Shown here: piece by piece, positions 31,716-39,642 of the stretch
Layout of the letters: every line of letters begins with the position of its first letter
How positions within the stretch are numbered: position 1 is the stretch's first letter
Source: CAZXPG01 sp964643145
Lineage (GTDB): Bacteria > Pseudomonadota > Alphaproteobacteria > Rickettsiales > Arcanibacteraceae
DNA length: 64,000 bases
Direction of reading: 5' to 3'
Assembly (NCBI GenBank): GCA_964643145.1
Contig: CAZXPG010000001.1
Span: 19,534-83,533 of the forward strand
The notes under the pieces: model-generated
What the model saw: only the letters and a program-made list of their open reading frames with translations
Databases searched by the model: none
What the model was told of the DNA's origin: nothing
Position numbers and translations under genes: made by a program

Positions 31716-32120
31716 TTATAAACCCCACAACTTCCGCTGCTCCGTCCACAATTCCGGAAATGGTTTCATAAAATCCGACAGCAGCAGCCCTTTCGGTTGC
31801 CTGCCGTCCAGGATCGCAGCCACAATATCCGGTGACACCATGGTAAGCCGGAAAATCCGTGAGCAATAGGATTCGTTTATTTTTTCTCCTTCCGCAAGAT
31901 CATTGATATTATTGTACTGGCCTTGCTCAAGCAGGCGTTTCCAGCGGTATGCTCTAGCGAATGCCTTGATCAAAGTATCATCGACCTTAAGTTCTTCCGG
32001 TGGCAACCACGTATCACTCCCTTCCGGCAAGATAATCATGCGTCTGCCGTGGGGGCGTTTGATCTGCATGGGAATGGAGAGGGTGACTGTTTTTCCGTCA
32101 TGTTGTATCTCTGCCTGCAT
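31716..32120 (-). CDS. Recombinase-associated HTH-like accessory protein
   Basis: The 134-residue protein starts MQAEIQHDGKTVTLSIPMQI and includes KAFARAYRWKRLLEQGQYNN, INESYCSRIFRLTMVSPDIV and AILDGRQPKGLLLSDFMKPF. Proteins with this layout regularly follow serine recombinases in alphaproteobacterial prophages and probably act with the recombinase, perhaps in DNA binding. AGGAGG before ATG 32120 decides the start over 32225, which would overlap the recombinase gene. Confidence 0.7.
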   Translation of the reverse strand: MQAEIQHDGKTVTLSIPMQIKRPHGRRMIILPEGSDTWLPPEELKVDDTLIKAFARAYRWKRLLEQGQYNNINDLAEGEKINESYCSRIFRLTMVSPDIVAAILDGRQPKGLLLSDFMKPFPELWTEQRKLWGL

Positions 32121-32133
32121 GAAAACCTCCTGA

Positions 32134-33462
32134 TTAACCTGCCTGTAATTCACGTACCAGACTGCCAAGGCCATCAGTACGCAGTTTAACATCAATATTG
32201 TGGGATTTGATTGTAACGCGCTCAATCAGCAGCCGGAGAATCCGTGCCTGCTCGGTAGGAAATAATTCATTCCACAGTACATGAAATTGCGTCAGGGCAA
32301 TATTCACCTCCGTTTCCGTAAAGTCGCTACTAGTGCTTCTAACTTGTTTCCAGGTACGGATAAGAATTTCTGGTGTGGCAAATACGCCCTTTATATGCCG
32401 GATGACAATATCTTCCAGCTCACCGGCGGCGACACTGCCGGACTTGCAGCTCTCACATATATTCCTGAGCTTGAGGTTGGCCTTGTAATAGCGGTAGAGC
32501 TTACCGCTTGCTTTGCGGGTATGGACTGGCACCATGGCGAAGCCACAACTGCCGCAGAACACGATCCCCTGCAGCAGAGCTGGAGTTTTGGTTCTGTTCT
32601 TCCCAGCCCGCATGAACGGGCTTTCCTTGAATACGGCATGTGCTTTGTCCCATGTTTCCTGATCAATAATAGCGGAATGCAGACCAGGATAACATTTATC
32701 CTTATGAACGATTTCACCTATATATGCGCGGTTCTGGAGCATCTTGTAGAGATAACCTTTATCCATGATGTTGCCTCGGCTCAGACGGCCCGCTTTGCTG
32801 GTATAGCTTTTAGTATGATAGCCTTGCTCCTGTAGCTCTATCACTAGTTCGGTAATGGAACCAAGTTCAATAAAACGGTTAAAAATATGCCTGACCTGTG
32901 CTGCGTCACTTTCATTGATAACCAGTTTTCTATCGGCACATTCATAGCCGAGCGGCGGCACACCGCCCATCCACATGCCTTTTTTCTTTGAGGCAGCGAT
33001 TTTATCCCTGATCCGTTCACCAATCACCTCACGTTCGAACTGAGCAAAACTGAACAGGATATTCAGGGTCAACCGTCCCATCGGAGTAGTGGAATTAAAC
33101 TGCTGCGTCACTGATACGAAGGCAACATTATGCTGGTCAAATACCTCAACCATACGTGCAAAATCCGCCAGTGAGCGTGACAGGCGATCCACCTTATATA
33201 CCACCACAATGTCGACCATGCCCGCCTGCACATCGCGCAGTAACCGTTTCAGGGCTGGCCGGTCAGTATTGGCACCGGTAAAGCCGCCGTCATCATAATG
33301 ATCGTTGACTGCAATCCATCCCTCCTGTTTTTGTGAGGCAATATAGGCTTCTCCAGATTCGCGCTGTGCATCGAGCGAGTTGAATTCCATCTCTAGTCCT
33401 TCTTCCGTGGACTTGCGGGTGTAAATGGCGCAGCGTATTTTACGGCGCGGGGTATCAGTCAT
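32134..33462 (-). CDS. Large serine recombinase (phage integrase)
   Basis: The 442-residue protein has an N-terminal resolvase domain with catalytic Ser18 in YTRKSTEEG, the VVYKVDRLSRSLADFA motif near residues 88-103 and FAQFEREVIGERIRDK near 140. A recombinase domain follows (GYLYKMLQNRAYIGEIVH near 235), then a zinc ribbon with CGSCG near 305 and paired Cys in CESCK near 340. It is the likely integrase of the prophage. It is shorter than many large serine integrases in the coiled-coil part. The gene overlaps the DUF2924 gene by 8 bases. Confidence 0.92.
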   Translation of the reverse strand: MTDTPRRKIRCAIYTRKSTEEGLEMEFNSLDAQRESGEAYIASQKQEGWIAVNDHYDDGGFTGANTDRPALKRLLRDVQAGMVDIVVVYKVDRLSRSLADFARMVEVFDQHNVAFVSVTQQFNSTTPMGRLTLNILFSFAQFEREVIGERIRDKIAASKKKGMWMGGVPPLGYECADRKLVINESDAAQVRHIFNRFIELGSITELVIELQEQGYHTKSYTSKAGRLSRGNIMDKGYLYKMLQNRAYIGEIVHKDKCYPGLHSAIIDQETWDKAHAVFKESPFMRAGKNRTKTPALLQGIVFCGSCGFAMVPVHTRKASGKLYRYYKANLKLRNICESCKSGSVAAGELEDIVIRHIKGVFATPEILIRTWKQVRSTSSDFTETEVNIALTQFHVLWNELFPTEQARILRLLIERVTIKSHNIDVKLRTDGLGSLVRELQAG

Positions 33463-33895
33463 GATTTTTTCCTCCTGCTCTACGTTTTAATCCGAAAAAT
33501 GCCGGCCCTGACCATCTGGTGCCACCTGCAATCTTCCTGGCGATTACCGACAGGCTTTTATATTTCTGCCCCTGATACTCAAAGCCGTCAGCAAGCACCG
33601 TGACCTGGTGCTCAATGCCCTGATATATACGCAGCAGTCTGGTGCCGGTAACCGGCTTGAGAGTCTTACTCCGGCTGTGTTTAGTGTCTTCCGTATAGTT
33701 GATGAGTTTTTCTTCCATCTTTTTCGTCATGCCGCCGAATGCCAGTTCCTGGATGCGGTATGCCAGACGCTTGATAAGAAATAGCTTATTATAAGATGGT
33801 GGGGTGGATTGGTATAATTCCTGCCATAAATCCTTCAATTCTGAGCCGGATTTGCTATGCAGGGCTGATATTTGGGAAATAACTGTGTCGTTCAT
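33455..33895 (-). CDS. DUF2924 domain protein
   Basis: This 146-residue protein has the DUF2924 pattern: SELKDLWQELYQSTPPSYNK, FLIKRLAYRIQELAFGGM near residue 45, GTRLLRIYQGIEHQVTVL near 85, and a C-terminal YKSLSVIARKIAGGTRWSGP. DUF2924 genes precede serine recombinases in many alphaproteobacterial mobile elements and are thought to assist recombination or directionality, though this is unproven. It overlaps the recombinase start. Confidence 0.88.
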   Translation of the reverse strand: MNDTVISQISALHSKSGSELKDLWQELYQSTPPSYNKLFLIKRLAYRIQELAFGGMTKKMEEKLINYTEDTKHSRSKTLKPVTGTRLLRIYQGIEHQVTVLADGFEYQGQKYKSLSVIARKIAGGTRWSGPAFFGLKRRAGGKNHD

Positions 33896-33909
33896 AATAT
33901 AACCTATTG

Positions 33910-34095
33910 TTATTCAATGGTTTTATTATAAACGCTCTTCCTGGCGAGCAAGTCCAGAGAATTGTCTCTATATTCACGGGAATCTGCCGACTTTATTCGC
34001 TCCTGCTGGCGAAAAAAGCCTTGACTCAATATAAGGGCTATTTCATCCAGCCGTTCTGCTGGATTCATCAATTCCGGATGAATTTTGGTGTCCAT
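33910..34095 (-). CDS. Small accessory protein of the recombinase cassette
   Basis: The 61-residue protein from ATG 34095 contains HPELMNPAERLDEIALILSQ and ends DNSLDLLARKSVYNK. Small genes with the NPAERLDE(I/L)A motif occur just upstream of DUF2924 and serine recombinase genes in alphaproteobacteria. AGGAGGGAGG lies immediately before the ATG and settles this start; the frame is open further to 34209 but without a binding site. Role unknown. Confidence 0.65.
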   Translation of the reverse strand: MDTKIHPELMNPAERLDEIALILSQGFFRQQERIKSADSREYRDNSLDLLARKSVYNKTIE

Positions 34096-34395
34096 GCCTC
34101 CCTCCTTCTGATCATTCTGACCTACATAGGGATATCTACTCGCATGGAGCCATTTTTGTCCGGTAACTGAGAAAAATAAATAAATTGTTTTTATATAAAA
34201 AATCAACAAGTGCTTGAAATATTTACTTTATAGCTACGTTTCAATTGTAGGCGCTAACGGTCTCTGCTACGCTTGCTTAGAAGAAAATTGTTATCATCAT
34301 AATAAAAGCACTAGACAAAAAGATGTAATTTTTATAGCCTTTATCAACCAACCTAATATTCATCAGGTATATTATAGCGAGGTGCAAGAAAAGCG
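34096..34395. other. AT-rich divergent intergenic region
   Basis: About 300 bases separate the leftward recombinase cassette from the rightward LexA-like gene. I see no convincing gene. It should hold promoters for both directions; TTGTTA and TAGACA elements and several T/A-rich boxes are present, but none is decisive, and no GAAC-N7-GTTC or CTG-type LexA box was found by eye. The phage attachment site may also lie here or beyond. Confidence 0.4.
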
Positions 34396-35049
34396 GTGTT
34401 AGCCACAGAAAAGAAAAAACCAGGACCCAAGCCGACAAAGGAGCTTACCGAAAGCCAGACCAATCTGCTGAAAGCGATATGCGCATTCAAAAATAGCAGC
34501 GGTTATGCGCCTACCGTACAGGAGCTTGCGGATATTCTGGAGATTCGTGGTGCTAGCGTACAGGATGTGATCGAAAACTTGATCCGCAAGGGTTACCTCA
34601 AGCGAACTCCGCATAAGGCGCGTTCGCTGGAGGTTATCAAATATATAGCCGTCCCGTCAGGTAATCTGGTGCCATTGCCGATTTTAGGCACTATTGCGGC
34701 AGGAATACCAATTCTGGCCATGGAAAATATATGTGGAGAAATACTGGTGGAGGCGAGTGTTGCACGAGGGAAGTGTTTTGCCTTGAAAGTACAGGGGGAC
34801 AGCATGATTGATGCTGGTATCGCAGGAGGCGATCTAGTGATTGTCAGGCAGCAGCCTATTGCAGAATCAGGAGATATTGTTGCTGCGCTTATTAACGATG
34901 AAGCAACTGTTAAGCGTCTAAGAATACAGGATGACCTGATTGAACTCAGGCCAGAGAACAGCATGTACCAGCCTATCATTGTGAGGCCGGAGGATGATTT
35001 GAAAATCATCGGTAAAGTAATCGGAACACGTGGACTGAAGCAGATGTAA
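34396..35049 (+). CDS. lexA: LexA-like self-cleaving repressor
   Basis: The 217-residue protein has an N-terminal winged helix (LTESQTNLLKAICAFKNSSG, APTVQELADILEI) as in LexA. The C-terminal S24 peptidase domain has the Ala102-Gly103 cleavage bond in TIAAGIP, Ser136 in QGDSMIDAGI and Lys173 in EATVKRL, so RecA-stimulated self-cleavage is expected. In a prophage this would link induction to DNA damage. The start is GTG 34396 without a good ribosome binding site. It could instead be a host LexA, but its position beside the integrase favours a phage regulator. Confidence 0.85.
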   Translation: MLATEKKKPGPKPTKELTESQTNLLKAICAFKNSSGYAPTVQELADILEIRGASVQDVIENLIRKGYLKRTPHKARSLEVIKYIAVPSGNLVPLPILGTIAAGIPILAMENICGEILVEASVARGKCFALKVQGDSMIDAGIAGGDLVIVRQQPIAESGDIVAALINDEATVKRLRIQDDLIELRPENSMYQPIIVRPEDDLKIIGKVIGTRGLKQM

Positions 35050-35065
35050 TCATAAGGAGGCCAAT

Positions 35066-35551
35066 ATGCGTATCGTACCGGATGATAATCCTACATTCTT
35101 CAAACCAGCTCCTTCTGACAAGAAGACGATGTGCTGTTGCGGACGTCATTACCGGTATAGGCTTGAGCCGCTGCGCACGGATGGGATGGCATCACTGGTA
35201 TGCTCGGATGCAGAGGGTATACAGGAGGTAAGCCTGATCGAGCTTCAGTATTACTGGGGTGGGCCATTTGGTGAGATCGAAATACGCAAATCCAAGAATT
35301 ACCTTGCTTCCATGAAAGCAAGAAACAAAGAAATTCCTGATAATGTCACTCTTTCTTCAGCAACGTTTATGATAAAATTCGGCACTATGCAACGGCCACG
35401 CACCGTGCAGATCCGCCCACCGCTGGTTGCTGTATATGAAAGAGAGGCAGATAGGGAACTGGTAGAAGAATGGTTCATGAAGCGAGGCTTCTTAACATTA
35501 ATGGCAGATGGCGATGCAAGGGAATCTGAACAAATTATGGAGCACGTGTGA
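35066..35551 (+). CDS. Unknown protein downstream of lexA-like gene
   Basis: In this 161-residue protein an N-terminal CCCGRHYRYRL cluster could bind metal; the middle reads IQEVSLIELQYYWGGPFGEI and the C-terminus is acidic. AAGGAGG precedes the ATG, and the gene follows lexA by 16 bases, so it is in its operon. No family is recognised. Confidence 0.6.
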   Translation: MRIVPDDNPTFFKPAPSDKKTMCCCGRHYRYRLEPLRTDGMASLVCSDAEGIQEVSLIELQYYWGGPFGEIEIRKSKNYLASMKARNKEIPDNVTLSSATFMIKFGTMQRPRTVQIRPPLVAVYEREADRELVEEWFMKRGFLTLMADGDARESEQIMEHV

Positions 35552-36596
35552 AAAAATATTCAGCTTGAATGCAACATTATCAGAATGGCAGATGGCAGCG
35601 AGGGACCAGTTTCCTCTGCTCAGGCCATTGCTTCGCCCTACTGATAAAAAAGCATTATGCTACGCGTGCCCCAGTCCAGGCGGAGAAGGATGTCCCCGCC
35701 ATATTATCAGCACAAAGAAAGGAATCCTTGCTGTGTGCGGTGATCAGGCACGGCTGTGCAATACACTTCGCTTAAACCCAGAAGATATTATCGTCTATGA
35801 ACTGGATCAGCGCAAAGTGACAGAAGTGATTGCCAGAATACTTGGCATCCCCCACGGCTTCGCAGAAATCTCCGGCCTTTCCCAGACATGGCAGGTAGGA
35901 GACTATCATCCTGCCGCCGGTCACCGCTGCCCCATATTCCTGACTATCACAACAGAACAGGCTGATCTGCAGCACACTGCAAACGGCTTGTTCGGTATCA
36001 TACGCCAGCCATTTATCCTGATTGTCCCAACCCGTCAGTTTATCACCCTGGCCATGGAAGACATGCTGGCACGGATCAAAGCACGATTCATGACGCTCGA
36101 TGAGATGACGGTATGGAATCAGGAGGAACTGGTATCAGGCAGCCAGCCTCCGGAGCAATTGCTGGCCAGTTTCAAGGATACCCTGATGCCGGATGAGGCA
36201 AATAAGGCAACGAGCCATTTCTCGATACCGCCAGCTGCCAGATGGGAGAAACTCATCATCACCTTCCAGGCCAGCGATGTGATTGACGTGAAGTACAGCA
36301 CTATGGATACCGTCACTATCGACCGTCTGCATATTCCAGGCATGTATAACCAGAACTCCTCCACCAAGAAGGAAACGATGGCATGGGCACTGCTCAGGAT
36401 TCTAGCACAGCATGATGGCATGCTCACAGTGCAGACGCATGGTTCGCATAATAGTTTGAAGAAGCAGAAGCAGTTGCTGTCGGATAAGCTTAAAGCCTAT
36501 TTTCAGATAGAGGACGACCCAATAATCTGGGTGCCGGAGCAGCAAGCATATAAGGTGCGGTTTATGATTAGATCGAATATCCGTCAAGTACTTTAG
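35508..36596 (+). CDS. Unknown protein with Cys cluster, end of prophage arm
   Basis: The 362-residue protein has a putative zinc site in LCYACPSPGGEGCPRH near residue 50. The middle and C-terminus are mixed alpha/beta with ARWEKLIITFQASDVIDVKY and a Lys/Gln-rich helix NSLKKQKQLLSDKLKAYFQ near 330. It overlaps the preceding gene by 44 bases in another frame. It is the last gene before the change to metal-resistance genes, so it probably marks the right arm of the prophage. Function unknown. Confidence 0.6.
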   Translation: MAMQGNLNKLWSTCEKIFSLNATLSEWQMAARDQFPLLRPLLRPTDKKALCYACPSPGGEGCPRHIISTKKGILAVCGDQARLCNTLRLNPEDIIVYELDQRKVTEVIARILGIPHGFAEISGLSQTWQVGDYHPAAGHRCPIFLTITTEQADLQHTANGLFGIIRQPFILIVPTRQFITLAMEDMLARIKARFMTLDEMTVWNQEELVSGSQPPEQLLASFKDTLMPDEANKATSHFSIPPAARWEKLIITFQASDVIDVKYSTMDTVTIDRLHIPGMYNQNSSTKKETMAWALLRILAQHDGMLTVQTHGSHNSLKKQKQLLSDKLKAYFQIEDDPIIWVPEQQAYKVRFMIRSNIRQVL

Positions 36597-36651
36597 TTGC
36601 AACAATTAAAAAACATTGCTTTTTTTATCGGCACCTGTTAACGTTTTCCGT

Positions 36652-36957
36652 ATGAAGAAGTTTTGTGTAGCCCTCATTGTAATATTTTCTTTCCTCGTAA
36701 CACCCGTTTTTGCTAACGCGTGTGAGGTAAAAGATTCGGCTACCCATCAGACTTCTGACAGTAAAAAATCGCATGATTCTGATAGTAAAATGAAGAAATG
36801 TGCCGATTGTTGCCATCAGCATAGTCAGGCTGACAGGTTTATACCAAAAGAGGTTTTCCTAGAATTAATCGCTGTAAAGTCCACATTTACGGTTTCTCAT
36901 TACGCTCGTTTCCCTTCTATCATCACAAGTCCCCTGCTAGAACCACCCTCTGCATAA
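36652..36957 (+). CDS. Exported Cys/His-rich metal-binding-like protein
   Basis: The 101-residue protein has a signal peptide (MKKFCVALIVIFSFLVTPVFA) and a Ser/Lys/Asp-rich linker leading to KKCADCCHQHSQ, a probable metal-binding cluster. It precedes the CzcCBA-type genes on the same strand and resembles small periplasmic proteins often found ahead of RND metal pumps, such as the DUF2946 or CzcI type. I do not assign a family. No strong ribosome binding site is visible. Confidence 0.6.
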   Translation: MKKFCVALIVIFSFLVTPVFANACEVKDSATHQTSDSKKSHDSDSKMKKCADCCHQHSQADRFIPKEVFLELIAVKSTFTVSHYARFPSIITSPLLEPPSA

Positions 36958-37017
36958 ACACCATCTAATGTTTCTTGCCAGTATTGCGCCGTAGCTGCTG
37001 CTTCGCGTTTTTGCTGG

Positions 37018-38328
37018 ATGTTTAACGTTTGCGTGAGTGTTTCCATGCGCTACTGTTTCGCAGTTTTTGCAGCTGCCATGCTGCTATGTACCCATTCTGT
37101 TTATGCCAAAGAGGCCGAGCAAAAAGCTCAGGTTGTTTCTTTAAATGATGCTATTGCCCGTGCGCTTGGTGAATCGCCGCGCATTAAAGCATCTGGCTCC
37201 GCATTGATGGCAAGTAAAGGTGAACGCCGTCAGGCCGGTTTACTTCCAAACCCTGAATTATCCGTAGAAGCGGAAAATATTGCCGGTCGCGGGCAGTATA
37301 AAGGATTTGATTCAGCAGAAATTACTGTTGGTGTGTCGCAGCAGCTTGAGATTGGTGGTAAACGCTCCTCCCGTGTGCAGGCTGCCAGCCGTGGCTATGA
37401 TATTGCGAATTACGAGTACACTGCTACCCGCCTGAATATTATCCGCGACGTGACGATTGCCTATCATGAAGCGGTTGCGGCTAAAGAAAATGTAAAACTG
37501 GCGGAAGAACAGGAAAAGTTGGCCGGGGAAGTGATGGAAAACGTTACTGAACGAGTGAATGCTGCGGCTGACCCATTAATTCAGAAAAGCAAAGCAGGTG
37601 TAGCCTTATCTACCAGCAAGATCGCGGCAAGCAGAGCCAGAAGCGAATATGCTACCGCCCGTAGGAACCTCTCTGCTTTATGGGGCATGGCATCGGGTAA
37701 TTACGAACTTGATTCCGGTGCGTTTCTTGCTATTGCAAAGCCCCAACTGCAGGATAGTGAAGCAAAGCTCAAACAAAACCCCGATTTTATGCGGTTGGAG
37801 GCAGAGCTTTCCCGGAGCAAGGCGTTATACAGCCTGGAAAAAGCGAGTGGCATTCCTAACCCTACGGTGAGTGTAGGTGTTCGAGATTTCAGGGAAAACA
37901 GTGACCAGGCATTTGTCGCCGGTGTTTCTCTGCCAATACCGGTGTTAAATCGTAACCAGGGCAATATTGCCAAGGCACGGCATGAAGTAAATAAAACCGA
38001 GCAGGATAAGCGGATTGCAGAATTGGCACTTAGCAATGAGCTTGTCCGTAGCCAGCAGGAGCTTGAAACTACCTACCAGCAGGCTACCAGCTTAAAGGAG
38101 TCTATCCTTCCAGCGGCTGGCAAGGCATTTTCACTGGCGCGGCAAGGTTACCGTGCGGGTAAATTCCCCTATCTGGAAGTGCTGGATGCACAGCGCACCT
38201 TATTTGAAGCACGGCAGCAATATAACACTGCCCTAAAAGATTATCATATCAAAACGGCAGAAGTAGATCGCCTCACGGCAAAGCATCTTCCTGGCCTTAA
38301 AGAAAACGAGGAGTCACATGGCAACTAA
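37018..38328 (+). CDS. czcC: Outer membrane efflux protein of TolC/CzcC type
   Basis: The 436-residue protein has an N-terminal hydrophobic signal near residues 10-30 ending VYAKEAEQ. Two TolC-like repeats follow, each with long helices and LPNPELSVEAENIAGRGQ or IPNPTVSVGVRDF beta segments, near residues 80 and 280. It forms the outer membrane channel of the heavy-metal RND system encoded next. Start at 37018 or ATG 37045; the second gives a shorter, more typical signal peptide. It overlaps the next gene by 11 bases. Confidence 0.88.
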   Translation: MFNVCVSVSMRYCFAVFAAAMLLCTHSVYAKEAEQKAQVVSLNDAIARALGESPRIKASGSALMASKGERRQAGLLPNPELSVEAENIAGRGQYKGFDSAEITVGVSQQLEIGGKRSSRVQAASRGYDIANYEYTATRLNIIRDVTIAYHEAVAAKENVKLAEEQEKLAGEVMENVTERVNAAADPLIQKSKAGVALSTSKIAASRARSEYATARRNLSALWGMASGNYELDSGAFLAIAKPQLQDSEAKLKQNPDFMRLEAELSRSKALYSLEKASGIPNPTVSVGVRDFRENSDQAFVAGVSLPIPVLNRNQGNIAKARHEVNKTEQDKRIAELALSNELVRSQQELETTYQQATSLKESILPAAGKAFSLARQGYRAGKFPYLEVLDAQRTLFEARQQYNTALKDYHIKTAEVDRLTAKHLPGLKENEESHGN

Positions 38329-39388
38329 ACGAAAACTGATTATAGCCCTGCTTATTCTTGCCCTGGCTGGCGGTGCCTATGCACTACGTGGGTCTAAGCA
38401 TGAGGATGCGGCTAAAGATAATCATGGTCATAGCCATGAGGAAGAAGGCCATGGACATGATGAAAAAGAGAAAGAGCATGGGCATGATGATCATGCTCAC
38501 GACAAAGAGGAAAAGCATAGCGAAGAAAAAGCAGGACATGGTCATGAACATGGTGCAGGTGAAGAGGAACATAGCGACAGCACCGAGATAACCAAAGAAT
38601 CTGCAGACGAAGCAGGTATTAAAACGGCACAGGTTGGTGGAGCTACCATCCGCGAAACCGTGACGCTCTCAGGCCGTATTACCCTAAATCAAAATACGAC
38701 CGCCCAGGTAAAAGCCCGTTTTCCCGGCATTGTACGGGAAGTGAAAAAAAGCCCAGGTGACAATGTTAACAGTGGTGAAGTGCTGGCGATGGTTGAGAGC
38801 AATGATAGCTTGCAGGTATACCCTGTAAAGTCCCCGATTAGCGGTGTGGTGCTGGCAAGAAATACCAATGTGGGGGATGTAGCAGCGGAAACACCGATGT
38901 TCACCATTACCAATGTTGCCGATGTATGGGCGGAATTTCATATTTTCCCACGCGATATTGACCATGTTCAGGTAGGGCAAAAGGTAGAAATTACCAGCTT
39001 TGAGGGCGAACATACCGGCGAAGCACCGATTACTACATTGCTTCCTGTAGCTGAAACCTCCAGCCAAACCGTTGTGGCGCGGGTGACGCTGCCGAATCCG
39101 GACAAGGTGTGGCGGGCGGGCATGACGGTGCGTGGTGATGCGGTTGTTAGCCAGCAGCAGGTGGCTCTGGCAGTTAAAAGCTCTGCCATTCAGCGGATGG
39201 AAGGGAAAACGGTGGTGTTCGTACAGGAAGGGCAGCGTTATGAAATGCGCCCCGTCACTATTGGAGTCGGCGATAAAACATGGACAGAGGTTAAAGCTGG
39301 TCTAAAGGCCGGTGAAACCTATGTCACGGAAAAAAGCTTCCAGATTAAGGCCGATATTGGCAAAGCTGGCGCAGAACACGAACACTAA
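38318..39388 (+). CDS. czcB: RND membrane fusion protein, CzcB-like, His-rich N-terminus
   Basis: In this 356-residue protein an N-terminal membrane anchor (LIIALLILALAGGAYALRG) is followed by about 65 residues very rich in His, Glu and Asp (residues 28-90), a metal-binding segment typical of CzcB. The remainder has the barrel-sandwich and beta domains of periplasmic adaptor proteins: KARFPGIVREVKKSPGDNV near 130 and SPISGVVLARNTNVGD near 165. It links the inner membrane pump to the outer membrane channel and may deliver metal. Confidence 0.92.
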   Translation: MATKRKLIIALLILALAGGAYALRGSKHEDAAKDNHGHSHEEEGHGHDEKEKEHGHDDHAHDKEEKHSEEKAGHGHEHGAGEEEHSDSTEITKESADEAGIKTAQVGGATIRETVTLSGRITLNQNTTAQVKARFPGIVREVKKSPGDNVNSGEVLAMVESNDSLQVYPVKSPISGVVLARNTNVGDVAAETPMFTITNVADVWAEFHIFPRDIDHVQVGQKVEITSFEGEHTGEAPITTLLPVAETSSQTVVARVTLPNPDKVWRAGMTVRGDAVVSQQQVALAVKSSAIQRMEGKTVVFVQEGQRYEMRPVTIGVGDKTWTEVKAGLKAGETYVTEKSFQIKADIGKAGAEHEH

Positions 39389-39396
39389 GAGGCGAT

Positions 39397-39642
39397 ATGG
39401 ATACGCTTACAATTTTTGGGCTATTTGCGGTCACTTCCATGCTTGTCTGTTATGCCATGGAGGAGCGTAGCCACTGGTTTATCCTGGCATTTGCAGTGGC
39501 GTGTGCGTTGGGCTCGGCTTACGGATTTTTGCAAGGTGCATGGCCGTTTGGAGTAGTGGAAGCCGTGTGGTCACTTGTGGCATTGCGCAGATGGTCGCTG
39601 AAAGCTGCGGAGATAAGAAATTTGAATAGGAAACAGCAATGA
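39397..39642 (+). CDS. Small membrane protein between czcB and czcA
   Basis: The 81-residue protein has two or three hydrophobic segments (LTIFGLFAVTSMLVCYAM, FILAFAVACALGSAYGFL, FGVVEAVWSLVALRRW). It starts 8 bases after czcB and overlaps czcA by 4 bases. Small membrane proteins at this position occur in other alphaproteobacterial metal RND operons; the role is unknown. Confidence 0.7.
   Translation: MDTLTIFGLFAVTSMLVCYAMEERSHWFILAFAVACALGSAYGFLQGAWPFGVVEAVWSLVALRRWSLKAAEIRNLNRKQQ

Noticed and set aside
34096..34395. LexA box upstream of the LexA-like gene
   Set aside because: Neither a GAAC-N7-GTTC nor a CTG-N10-CAG element could be found convincingly by eye; a computed motif search would be needed.
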